Positions 26,509 to 35,321 of a stretch of DNA of 64,000 nt are shown here, one piece after another (the first letter of the stretch is position 1; each line of letters begins with the position of its first letter). The position numbers and the translations under genes were made by a program. Source of the stretch: Flammeovirgaceae bacterium (GTDB lineage: Bacteria > Bacteroidota > Bacteroidia > Cytophagales > Cyclobacteriaceae). Below the pieces are notes generated by a model that was not told the origin of the DNA, did no database searches, and saw nothing but the letters and a program-made list of their open reading frames with translations. The DNA is taken from contig JAIYCV010000036.1 of assembly GCA_027487845.1 (NCBI GenBank), positions 1-64,000 on the forward strand. Reading direction: 5' to 3'.

Positions 26509-29283
26509 ATGAGAAAAATAGCGCTAGTTCTCTTCACGTTGCTGACCTGCTATGCACAGGCAGCGGTAACGCTGAACCCAACTATATCACCGGCAATATT
26601 TCGATACAATGAAACCATAACCGTTTCGTATGATGTGTCGGGTACTTCATTGGCAAGTTTGTCTGATGCTTGGATTTGGGTTTGGATTCCGAACAAAAAT
26701 GTAAATGCAAAGTATAATGTAAACCCTGCTACAGCGGCTATTTCTGTGGCTAAGTTTACGAAGATGGGAAACGTTTTTTCACTCACTTTTAAGCCCTCCG
26801 ATTTTTTTTCTGGAGATATTAGTGCCGAAACACAAATGGGCATGTTGCTTAAGGCCAACGATTGGAGTGCAGGCCAAACAACGGATTTTGTTGCCACTTT
26901 ATCTGATGGTTCTTACAAAGCACTGTTAGTCAAACCTGCTACTCAGCCATTATTTGTAAGAGTTGGCGATTATATTCCAGTGGAGGTTCAAACTGTAACG
27001 GCTTCAAATTTTGAGTTATTCATCAATAATGTGTCTACCTTTTCGCAGACAAATGTTACAAATTTTGCCTACAATATCTTAATTAATTCTGCTGAGAGTG
27101 CCATTGTAAAAATTGTGGCTAAGCAAGGCGCAAATACAAGCACAGTTTCCTTTCAATATTTAATTTCTCGAACAAGCCCTATTCAATCCAGACCAGCTGG
27201 AATTATTCCTGGTATCAATTATTCAAGTGATGCTACACAGGTAACGCTATGCTTCTGGGCTCCTGCCAAAACTTCAGTCTATGTACAAGGCGATTTTTCA
27301 GATTGGGAGGTATCGTCTCAGAATCTAATGAAAAGAGACGGAGAATTTTTTTGGATTACCTTAACAGGGTTGACGGCTGGGCTTGAATATGGATACCGGT
27401 ATTTGGTAGATGAAAAATTGTTTATGGCCGATCCGTTTGCTGACAAGATATTAGATCCAGACGACCAATTTATTCTACCAACAACTTACCCCTTATTGAA
27501 ATCCTTTCCCACTGCCGCGAAAAAAGCAGAATGGTATTTTAATCGGGTGGCCGTTTTTCAAACGGCACAACAACCTTTTAATTGGACAACTACTAACTTT
27601 AAGCGTAAACCTCAATCACAATTGGTTGTTTACGAATTGCTTATTCGCGATTTTTTGCAGGAATCAAAAGCCAATTATCAAGGATTGATAGATACCCTTT
27701 CTTATTTAAAAAATTTAGGTGTGAATGCCATTGAGTTGATGCCGATCACTGAATTTAATGGAAATGATAGCTGGGGTTACAATCCTACGTTTATGTTTGC
27801 GCCCGATAAAGCCTATGGAACCAAAAACAAATTGAAAGAGTTTATTGACGTTTGTCACCGAAATAACATGGCAGTAATTTTGGACATGGTCATGAACCAG
27901 CAAGACATGCCAGGCCCCATGGTAATGATGGATTATGATTTTGTAAACAACCGACCTGCTAGTTCCAATAAATGGTTTAACGTCAGCGCTACTCATCCTT
28001 TCAATGTGTTTCATGACTTCAACCATGAAAGCCAATACACAAAGAAATATTTAGACACAATCAACTATTACTGGCTCAATGAATACAAAATAGACGGTTT
28101 TCGCTACGATCTATCAAAAGGGTTTACACAGCGCGTCATCAACCCAACTGATGTAGGAGCTTGGGGTACTTATGATGCATCGCGTATTGCGATTTGGAAA
28201 CGAGTCAGAGATAAAATTAGAGCTTATTCTTCCGACAGTTATCTAATATTAGAACACTTTGCTGACAATGCAGAGGAAAAGGAACTGTCTGCATTAGGCT
28301 TTATGCTATGGGGTAATGTAAATGGTTCTGCTCGCGATGCCGTGCGAGGAATCCCTGGAAATATGACCGGACTGTCCTATAAAAATAGAGCTTGGGCATC
28401 ACCAAATTTGGTAGGGTATATAGAAAGCCATGATGAAGAACGGATTATGTACGATGCGCTACAGAATGGAAATTCAAATGGACCTTATATCGTTCAGAAT
28501 TTGGACATAGCACTTGCACGCTCTGCCGCAGCGGCTACCTATTTTCTTTCGATCCCTGGACCAAAAATGATTTGGCAATTCGGTGAACTTGGGTACGATT
28601 ATTCTATCAATTTTTGCATTGGCACCAATACCAACAACAATAATTGCCGAATTGGACGAAAGCCAATTAAGTGGGAATACAAAACGGCTCCATTGCGTAT
28701 TCCCTTGTTGAAACGGTATTACGAAATGAATAAGCTTAGAACCTATCCGATCTTTAATACTACGGACTTTACAATTAACGAGTCTGCCAACGTTAAGCAA
28801 ATAATGCTGAAAGGTGTGCCATTTGTTACCACCCCAACCACCCCAAATGAAATGAATGCAGTTAGTATCGCAAATTTGGAGATGGCGGAGCGAACTGTTA
28901 ACGTGTCGTTTCCGCACCAAGGCAGGTGGTTCGACTATTTTAAGGGAACTCAAATAGACGTAATTGGTTCAACCTACGAAATTAAAATTCAACCAGGAGA
29001 AGCTACTGTATTTACCGATGTAGCATTGACACAGATAACAGATGTTAAGGAGGCCGACCATGATAACATGCTTATTTATCCTAATCCCACAACTGGTTTG
29101 ATTCATGTTGATACAGAAAATGACACTCCTGAACTGGAAGTACTAAATATATTTGGGCAAAACATAGAGGTAGTCAAAATAGATAACCGAACATGGGACA
29201 TGAGTGCACTACCTGCTGGATTTTATATTGTACGAAGTAAGAATAGAGATCACAATTACACCACAAAAATTATCAAAAACTAA
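26509..29283 (+). CDS. GH13 alpha-amylase with CBM48 and T9SS C-terminal sorting domain
   Basis: 924 residues from ATG 26509 (signal peptide MRKIALVLFTLLTCYAQA; a TTG 27 bp upstream is rejected). Two beta-sandwich regions fill about 20-235. A CBM48 module lies at about 244-306 (VTLCFWAPAKTSVYVQGDFSDW). The catalytic barrel has nucleophile D534 in IDGFRYDLSKG, acid/base E582 in YLILEHFADN and D642 in YIESHDEER. The C-terminal 80 residues are a type A T9SS sorting domain (MLIYPNPTTGLIHVD, DMSALPAGFYIV), so it is exported to the cell surface. Region I has NQ in place of NH. It is 2 bp from the neopullulanase gene, clearly one operon. Confidence 0.92.
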   Translation: MRKIALVLFTLLTCYAQAAVTLNPTISPAIFRYNETITVSYDVSGTSLASLSDAWIWVWIPNKNVNAKYNVNPATAAISVAKFTKMGNVFSLTFKPSDFFSGDISAETQMGMLLKANDWSAGQTTDFVATLSDGSYKALLVKPATQPLFVRVGDYIPVEVQTVTASNFELFINNVSTFSQTNVTNFAYNILINSAESAIVKIVAKQGANTSTVSFQYLISRTSPIQSRPAGIIPGINYSSDATQVTLCFWAPAKTSVYVQGDFSDWEVSSQNLMKRDGEFFWITLTGLTAGLEYGYRYLVDEKLFMADPFADKILDPDDQFILPTTYPLLKSFPTAAKKAEWYFNRVAVFQTAQQPFNWTTTNFKRKPQSQLVVYELLIRDFLQESKANYQGLIDTLSYLKNLGVNAIELMPITEFNGNDSWGYNPTFMFAPDKAYGTKNKLKEFIDVCHRNNMAVILDMVMNQQDMPGPMVMMDYDFVNNRPASSNKWFNVSATHPFNVFHDFNHESQYTKKYLDTINYYWLNEYKIDGFRYDLSKGFTQRVINPTDVGAWGTYDASRIAIWKRVRDKIRAYSSDSYLILEHFADNAEEKELSALGFMLWGNVNGSARDAVRGIPGNMTGLSYKNRAWASPNLVGYIESHDEERIMYDALQNGNSNGPYIVQNLDIALARSAAAATYFLSIPGPKMIWQFGELGYDYSINFCIGTNTNNNNCRIGRKPIKWEYKTAPLRIPLLKRYYEMNKLRTYPIFNTTDFTINESANVKQIMLKGVPFVTTPTTPNEMNAVSIANLEMAERTVNVSFPHQGRWFDYFKGTQIDVIGSTYEIKIQPGEATVFTDVALTQITDVKEADHDNMLIYPNPTTGLIHVDTENDTPELEVLNIFGQNIEVVKIDNRTWDMSALPAGFYIVRSKNRDHNYTTKIIKN

Positions 29284-29285
29284 TC

Positions 29286-31139
29286 ATGCAATCGCTCAAA
29301 AAAATTTCTCTGTTGCTTTCTATTGGATATCTGTTTGCAGTTCGAACAGGATTAAATGCTCAGGATATAAAAGTATACCCTACCAATTGGTGGGTAGGGA
29401 TGAAATGGAATAAAGTACAGTTGTTGGTTTTTTCCAATGATGTTAATTTCAACAAGCAAACTGTAAGCATCAACTATCCGGGTGTTACCTTAGATAAAAT
29501 TAGTGTGTTGGATAACCCCAAGTATTTGGCGTTGGATGTTACGATTTCACCGACAGCCCAACCCGGAAACGTTCAATTGGCTTTTGGCAAAGTGAAACCG
29601 AAGACCATCAATTGGCCATTGAACAAGAGGAGGGATGGAAACGGCTCTAAATTTGCGCAAGGCATTTCTTCCGCGGATGTTGTTTATCTGTTAATGCCCG
29701 ATCGATTCAGTAATGGAGATCCAAGTAATGATAAAGTCGCAGGTATGCGCGATCAAACACTCAATCGCGACTCAATTTACCATCGTCATGGTGGCGACAT
29801 ACAAGGTATCATTAACCATTTGGATTATTTGCAAAATTTGGGGGTCACTGCTTTGTGGACAACGCCCATTATTGAGAATGATATGCCGGATAGAACGGAG
29901 CACGGTTATGCGTTTACCAATCATTACAAAGTGGAGCCACGCTTTGGTGGAAATGAAGTCTATAAAAAATTGAGTGATGAATTGCATAAGCGTGGAATGA
30001 AATTAGTACAAGATGCGGTGTATAACCATGCTGGTCTGTATCACGTAACCGTTCAAGAGAAGCCAGTGAAAGATTGGTTGCACGAATGGCCAACCTATAC
30101 AAATACCACTTATAAGGATGCATCAATCATGGATCCTTATGGATCTAAAAAAGACCGTAAACAAATGCTGGATGGTTGGTTCACGCCTATGATGCCCGAT
30201 CTAAATCAAAGCAATCCATACATGGCAAATTATCTGATTCAACACGCACTTTGGTCAGTAGAGGAGTTTGGTTTAGACGCTTGGAGAATCGACACGTATA
30301 TTTACTACGATTTGGACTTCGCCAATGCCTGCAACAAAGCGTTGTTAGATGAATATCCGAACATCTATATGTTTGGCGAAACGTGGGTAACGGGCACTGT
30401 CAACCAAGCTTATTTTGTTGAGAATAACTTAATCAACCCTTGGAAAAGCAATCTTCCGGGAGCAACTGATTTCCAAACCAATTATCATGGCATTTTTCCC
30501 GCACTAGATAAACAAGGTGATGGCTTTGGGCAGTTATATCTTACGTTAAGTAACGATTTTGTTTATAAAGATGCCTCGAAGATGGTGAGCTTCTTAAATA
30601 ACCATGACACCAATAGAGCATTGACTCAATTGGGTGATGATGTAAATAAATACAAAATGGCAATTGGTTGGCTTTTAACAACGCGTGGTATTCCTCAATT
30701 ATATTATGGAGAAGAGATTTTAATGAAAGGAAAAACATGGCCTAAAGATGGATACGTGCGCTTGGATTTCCCGGGAGGTTGGAATGGTGATAAGAAGAAT
30801 GCTTTTACCCAAGCCGGGTTAACACAAGAAGAAAAAGACACGCAAGATTACGTAAAGAAGATTGGTACTTTTAGAAAGGCATCGTCTGCCATTACCAAAG
30901 GAAAACTAATGCAATACGGTCCTACGAATAACGTCTATGTTTACTTCCGTTACGACAGTCAACAAACTGTAATGTGTGTTATCAATAACAACGCAATGGA
31001 AAAAGAAATCGACATGTCAGCATACGCGGAACGCACAGACGGGTTTAACACAGGTAAAGATGCTATCACCGGAAAAACAGTTAATCGTAAATTCAACGCT
31101 TCACCTAATTCGATCACGATTCTCGAATTAGCCAGGTAA
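29286..31139 (+). CDS. GH13 neopullulanase/cyclomaltodextrinase (SusA-like)
   Basis: 617 residues, signal peptide about 1-25 (TGLNAQ). N-terminal cyclomaltodextrinase-N domain (about 27-105: IKVYPTNWWVGMKWNKVQLLVFS). The GH13 barrel has the full motif set: DAVYNH (243-248), nucleophile D336 in LDAWRIDTYIYYD, E365 in MFGETWV and D441 in FLNNHDTNRA. A C-terminal beta domain ends the protein (about 525-617). It would act in the periplasm on imported maltodextrins, as SusA does. Co-transcribed with the T9SS GH13 gene (2 bp gap), and followed by a strong terminator. Confidence 0.93.
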   Translation: MQSLKKISLLLSIGYLFAVRTGLNAQDIKVYPTNWWVGMKWNKVQLLVFSNDVNFNKQTVSINYPGVTLDKISVLDNPKYLALDVTISPTAQPGNVQLAFGKVKPKTINWPLNKRRDGNGSKFAQGISSADVVYLLMPDRFSNGDPSNDKVAGMRDQTLNRDSIYHRHGGDIQGIINHLDYLQNLGVTALWTTPIIENDMPDRTEHGYAFTNHYKVEPRFGGNEVYKKLSDELHKRGMKLVQDAVYNHAGLYHVTVQEKPVKDWLHEWPTYTNTTYKDASIMDPYGSKKDRKQMLDGWFTPMMPDLNQSNPYMANYLIQHALWSVEEFGLDAWRIDTYIYYDLDFANACNKALLDEYPNIYMFGETWVTGTVNQAYFVENNLINPWKSNLPGATDFQTNYHGIFPALDKQGDGFGQLYLTLSNDFVYKDASKMVSFLNNHDTNRALTQLGDDVNKYKMAIGWLLTTRGIPQLYYGEEILMKGKTWPKDGYVRLDFPGGWNGDKKNAFTQAGLTQEEKDTQDYVKKIGTFRKASSAITKGKLMQYGPTNNVYVYFRYDSQQTVMCVINNNAMEKEIDMSAYAERTDGFNTGKDAITGKTVNRKFNASPNSITILELAR

Positions 31140-31144
31140 ATTAG

Positions 31145-31192
31145 AATTCTAGGTTCAAGGCCGAAATGTAGGCTTTGAACCTAGAATTTTTA
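31145..31192. terminator. Bidirectional terminator after the neopullulanase gene
   Basis: 18-bp stem AATTCTAGGTTCAAGGCC / GGCTTTGAACCTAGAATT (one G:T pair) around an 8-nt loop, with a T-run to the right. It lies between the converging plus-strand GH13 and minus-strand DUF4159 genes. Confidence 0.85.
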
Positions 31193-31843
31193 TCGATTGG
31201 TGAAAGAATAAGCGACAAGATTTGCCCCCATTTTTAGTGCTTCTTGCCGTTTAGCTTCCGGATCATTGTGGATTCGGGGATCTTCCCATCCGTTGCCCAG
31301 GTCACATTCATAGGAATAGAAAACAACAAGCCTCCCTTCGTAGATGAGTCCAAATCCTTGGGCTGGCTTGCCATCGTGCTCGTGAATTTTTGGAAGCCCC
31401 TTGTCAAAATTAAATTTTTGATGGTAAACCGGATGGTTGAAAGGAAGCTCTATCAATTCTAATTCGGGAAAGACTTTTTTCAATTCAAGGCGAATAAACT
31501 TATCTAGGCCATAATTATCATCGATGTGTAAAAAACCGCCTCCAAGAAGATATTTTCTAAGATTTAATGCTTCTGTATCTGAAAATACCACGTTTCCGTG
31601 GCCTGTCATGTAGATGAACGGATATGAAAAAAGAGCAGGGCTTGACACGTCAACGTTTTCCTCATCTGTTTGTATAGACGTACCTAATTCCCGGTTGCAG
31701 AATGAGATAAGATTAGGAAGTGCCGTCTTATTTGCATACCAATCTCCACCGCCATTATACTTCAGTTTGGCTATTTTAAGCTGGCCAAGGCTGTTTAACG
31801 ACAGGAAAAGTGAAAATATCAGAGAAAAATAATGTTTTGTCAT
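31190..31843 (-). CDS. DUF4159 domain protein
   Basis: 217 residues with an N-terminal signal peptide (about 1-21, ending LNSLGQ). The body matches DUF4159 in Bacteroidota: KIAKLKYNGGGDWYANKTALPNL, FPFIYMTGHG-like phrase YPFIYMTGHGNVVFSD, LRKYLLGGGFLHIDDNYG, and the late VVFYSYECDLGNGWEDPRIH. The family resembles a glutamine-amidotransferase/ThuA-like fold, and its function is not established. It is separated from the plus-strand lipoprotein by a short divergent spacer and does not belong to the Sus locus by orientation. Confidence 0.85.
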   Translation of the reverse strand: MTKHYFSLIFSLFLSLNSLGQLKIAKLKYNGGGDWYANKTALPNLISFCNRELGTSIQTDEENVDVSSPALFSYPFIYMTGHGNVVFSDTEALNLRKYLLGGGFLHIDDNYGLDKFIRLELKKVFPELELIELPFNHPVYHQKFNFDKGLPKIHEHDGKPAQGFGLIYEGRLVVFYSYECDLGNGWEDPRIHNDPEAKRQEALKMGANLVAYSFTNR

Positions 31844-31918
31844 TAATACTTTAATTGAGATTAAACCTTTTTAACAGATTGAACTCTAAAGATCGTGAAA
31901 AAAGCGAAATTTGCTTAG

Positions 31919-32827
31919 ATGAGAAATTACAAAGGAAAATATATTGGCTTAGTGCTGACTTTTCTGATCGCTTGCCAAAGTGAGCCCATTGATTTTTCAA
32001 GTGACGATTCTGCGAATATTCAGAACGAAGTTTCGGCCGATGCTTTTTCAAATGATGCTCGTGATGTAGCTCACCTCGCGGTGGGGGCTAATGATGCAAC
32101 TTTTAGTGGAAGAGAGTCAACTGGAAGAAAGATTGTTTTCACAATTAATGACCCTCTCAGGCGTTTTGACTGCGCATCGGTAGTATTAGAAACAGCCCCC
32201 GACAATTCAATTCTTCGCCCTAAGGGGACAATTATTATTGATTTTGGAACGATTGGGTGTAAGGATTTGAAGGACAATTTTAGAAAAGGAAAAATAGTGA
32301 TTAGTTATTCTGGGAGGAGGTACAATCCTAACTCTGCCATCGTCACAACTTTTGATGGGTATCAAATCAACAATACAAAAATGGAAGGGTCGTTAAAGGT
32401 CAGTTACAGTAGTTTAAGTACAGGTGAGAAAGTGATTTTTACAGAAACATTGACAGATGGTAAAGTTACTTGGCCAGACGGAACTACTACTGTGCGCTCA
32501 GAAAGTAAAAGAGTTGAATGGAGTCGGAACAGCCTTAATCCGTTAAATGACCAATGGAAAGTTACTACTGGTGATTTCCCAAATTATATTGCTGCAGGCA
32601 TCAATAGAAAGGGTTTGGTGTATGAAATAAAAATCATTGAGCCACTTATTTATACGAGGCAATGCATACTTACTTCTAAAGGAACGGTACCTGTGCAAGG
32701 GATCAAGGAGCTTTTGGTTGGGAACAAAAAAATTACTGAAGATTATGGCGATGGAGCTTGTGATAAACAAGTTACGATTACTATAAAAGGAAAATCAAAG
32801 TTGGTTGAATTAAAATCTGATATTTAA
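31919..32827 (+). CDS. Lipoprotein of unknown function, tandem paralogue 1
   Basis: 302 residues. Signal peptide with Cys near 18 (LTFLIACQSE). No known domain recognised. A Ser/Asp-rich linker follows, then an all-beta domain with TIIIDFGTIGCKDL, RKGKIVISYSGRRYNP, TFDGYQINNTK, TWPDGTTTVRSESK and a late DYGDGACDKQVTI. The next gene has the same blocks in the same order, so the two arose by tandem duplication. Paired cysteines in GC and TR.C are shared and may form disulfides. Confidence 0.75.
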   Translation: MRNYKGKYIGLVLTFLIACQSEPIDFSSDDSANIQNEVSADAFSNDARDVAHLAVGANDATFSGRESTGRKIVFTINDPLRRFDCASVVLETAPDNSILRPKGTIIIDFGTIGCKDLKDNFRKGKIVISYSGRRYNPNSAIVTTFDGYQINNTKMEGSLKVSYSSLSTGEKVIFTETLTDGKVTWPDGTTTVRSESKRVEWSRNSLNPLNDQWKVTTGDFPNYIAAGINRKGLVYEIKIIEPLIYTRQCILTSKGTVPVQGIKELLVGNKKITEDYGDGACDKQVTITIKGKSKLVELKSDI

Positions 32828-32901
32828 AAAAAAATAATTCAATCAGATTAAACCTTCCGCGTGAAGTACAATCAAAGAACCAAACCAATTAAATTACAAA
32901 A

Positions 32902-33807
32902 ATGAAAAACAAAAAAGTGAATTCGTTAAAATTAGCAGTAAGCGTATTAATGTTTGCTGTCGTGGCCATCGTGGTTTCTTCTTGCAAAAGCAACGAAGAT
33001 ACTTTTTCTGCTGAAGATGTAGCAACTTCTAGCAATGAATCTACCTCTGAGTCTCAAACTTCTGAAACAGATGATATGGTTTCTGGAGTTTTAAATAGCA
33101 ATGATGCTGCTTCGGGCAGAGTTGAAGCAGGGGCTGATGATATTAGATTAGCTTGCGCAATTATCACAAAGGCAGAAAATAACACTAAAGAAGCAGGATC
33201 CATTACAATTGATTTTGGAACAACTGGTTGCACGGATGCTGCCAAAAACACAAGAAAGGGTAAAATAATTGTGACTTGGAAAGATGGTCGTTGGTTTGTA
33301 GCCGGATCTAGCCACAAAATTACCTTTAGTGGATACAGCATTAACGATGTGAAATTTAGCGATAGTGATTCACGAACAGTAACAAACGTAAGCACTGCTT
33401 CGTCTCCTTTAACTTGGACTGTTACTTCAAACCATAATTTGACTTACCCTGATGGAACTACTACCTCACGGGCCGTTAATTTGACTAAAAAATGGAATCG
33501 CACAGCTACAATTACCGCAGATACTTGGACATTCAGTCAAACAGCAGGTGCTACTTTTGCTGCTCAGGGAACTAACAAGAAAGGGAAGAACTATACAACT
33601 ACTATTTCAATCCCTTTAGTATATAGCCGCTCATGTGCGCTTACCAATAAAGTGTTCTTGCCGATAAGTGGTTCCAAAACAATAAAAGTTGATAACAAAG
33701 AGATTGTTTTTGATTACGGAACTGGTACTTGCGATAACACATTTACAGTTACTGTAAATGGAAAGACGAAAGAAATCACAGCAAAGAATGACGGATCCGG
33801 AGATTAA
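32902..33807 (+). CDS. Lipoprotein of unknown function, tandem paralogue 2
   Basis: 301 residues. Lipobox VVSSC, Cys about 28. Shares with its upstream neighbour SITIDFGTTGCTDA, RKGKIIVTWKDGRW, ITFSGYSINDVK, TYPDGTTTSRAV, VYSRSCALTNK and FDYGTGTCDNTFTV. The N-terminal linker is rich in Ser, Thr and Glu. The family is unnamed to me. Spacing of 74 bp allows co-transcription, though an A-rich leader of its own precedes it. A bidirectional terminator follows 21 bp after the stop. Confidence 0.75.
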   Translation: MKNKKVNSLKLAVSVLMFAVVAIVVSSCKSNEDTFSAEDVATSSNESTSESQTSETDDMVSGVLNSNDAASGRVEAGADDIRLACAIITKAENNTKEAGSITIDFGTTGCTDAAKNTRKGKIIVTWKDGRWFVAGSSHKITFSGYSINDVKFSDSDSRTVTNVSTASSPLTWTVTSNHNLTYPDGTTTSRAVNLTKKWNRTATITADTWTFSQTAGATFAAQGTNKKGKNYTTTISIPLVYSRSCALTNKVFLPISGSKTIKVDNKEIVFDYGTGTCDNTFTVTVNGKTKEITAKNDGSGD

Positions 33808-33828
33808 TTTCAAACAATAAAGGAAACG

Positions 33829-33858
33829 AAAAAACCCGATTGAGAAATCGGGTTTTTT
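33829..33858. terminator. Bidirectional terminator between converging lipoprotein and TolC genes
   Basis: 13-bp stem AAAAAACCCGATT / AATCGGGTTTTTT with a GAGA loop. Confidence 0.9.
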
Positions 33859-33863
33859 TATGC

Positions 33864-35321
33864 TCAATTTTCAAAATTTAAATTCCTTACGCCTGCTGCC
33901 CAATACATAGTGGCTTTCAATTTTTCATACTCGGCCTTCAACTTTAATAGTTTGGTTTGAGAAAGGATGAGCTTTTCTTGCTGCAGGTTTATTTTGAAGA
34001 GATCGCTCTCTCCATTTTCGAGGTTAAGTATTTCGGCATTTAATATACGCTCGTAGTTATCGGCAATGCTATATTGTTGAATCAATATTTTACTGGTCGT
34101 TACAAGTTGATTCTGTAAAATATAAATTTGATTGATGATTTCCCTCTCCGTTTGTGTTTGTTCATATTTGGTACTTTCTATTTTAATTTTTGTTTGAGCT
34201 AGTTTTGCACGTTCCTTTCGAATCAAAATTGGAAAGGAAAAATCCAATCCAAACTTGTAGTTAGTTGGGTTCGAAAAGAAATTGACAGAACCATTTGGGC
34301 GCAGCGGTTGATTTATAAAATTGTAATTTAAATCAAGCCTTGGCTTTAAGTATTCAGACGCCAGTTTTCGTTCGACTCCCAATTGGTTAATCTTTACAGC
34401 CAATTTCACCAATTCAGGATGATTTAGTTTCGCCTGGTTAATTAAATACTCAGAAGTTTGAGCCGTTAAAAGTTCACTTTCAGCATTCACCAAAACGGGT
34501 GTAGTGTGGAAAGCGAGCAGGACTGGCTTGCCTTCGCCATCCCACAAATAATTTGAAATCTTTAATCCCGTATTAACAAAGTCGAGAAAAGCTTCTTGCT
34601 TCTCTACCTGCCGTTGCTGTAAAATTATTTTTGCTTGCACGGTGTCGATGGGCGCTGACTCTCCAAACTGTGTATTCAATTTTACTCGATCGAAAATTTC
34701 ATGAGCTATTATTGTACTCTTAGTGAGCAGCATATAATTGTAAAATGAGTAATACCATTGCCAATAGTCTTTTGCTGCATCCAACAAAATTTTGTTAATA
34801 AGTTTCACTTGCTCTGCTTGCGCCATTTCAGTAAAAAGCTTTGCTTGTTTTAGTGCTGCTCTTCGGTCGTCAATAAAAAGCCCCTTACCTAGTGGAATAG
34901 AAATGCCTGAGTAGAATTGCTGGTTGTTATCTGACTCTGGCACCGTGTTTTCTGGGTCGATGAATGATCCCGTATTTCGTTCCAATCCAATTTTAGGATC
35001 TATTGGAAACCAAGTAGGTATTGTAAAAGAAGTAGCCCATTTATTGTAATAGGTTTTGTCATTAAACTCTTTCACGTTAAATGTTGAACTTAGCTTTGGG
35101 TCGAAACTACCTCTTGCTAACCTTATCTCTTGTTTTGCGGTTTCGTTAAGCAAGCGCGTTTGCTTTACAATAGGGTGAAACTCCAAAATCGATTTATAGA
35201 AATCATCGATGGTAAAAGCTACCGCTGTGTCGGGTAAGATAAAAATGGAATCGATATGATGCTGAGCTTGCGTTGAGAAGCAACCGGTCACGAGCAGAAG
35301 AAACAACACACGCCTTATCAT
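33864..35321 (-). CDS. TolC-family outer-membrane efflux protein
   Basis: 485 residues with a signal peptide (about 1-19, TGCFSTQAQ). Alternating long helices typical of TolC, with two OEP repeats: residues about 40-250 and 270-480, including YLKPRLDLNYNFINQP and FDFSFPILIRKERAKLAQTKIK-like segment LDFSFPILIRKERAKLAQTK. Its ATG overlaps the HlyD stop (ATGA). Final gene of the TetR-ABC-HlyD-TolC operon. It supplies the outer-membrane channel of a tripartite export complex. Confidence 0.88.
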   Translation of the reverse strand: MIRRVLFLLLVTGCFSTQAQHHIDSIFILPDTAVAFTIDDFYKSILEFHPIVKQTRLLNETAKQEIRLARGSFDPKLSSTFNVKEFNDKTYYNKWATSFTIPTWFPIDPKIGLERNTGSFIDPENTVPESDNNQQFYSGISIPLGKGLFIDDRRAALKQAKLFTEMAQAEQVKLINKILLDAAKDYWQWYYSFYNYMLLTKSTIIAHEIFDRVKLNTQFGESAPIDTVQAKIILQQRQVEKQEAFLDFVNTGLKISNYLWDGEGKPVLLAFHTTPVLVNAESELLTAQTSEYLINQAKLNHPELVKLAVKINQLGVERKLASEYLKPRLDLNYNFINQPLRPNGSVNFFSNPTNYKFGLDFSFPILIRKERAKLAQTKIKIESTKYEQTQTEREIINQIYILQNQLVTTSKILIQQYSIADNYERILNAEILNLENGESDLFKINLQQEKLILSQTKLLKLKAEYEKLKATMYWAAGVRNLNFEN

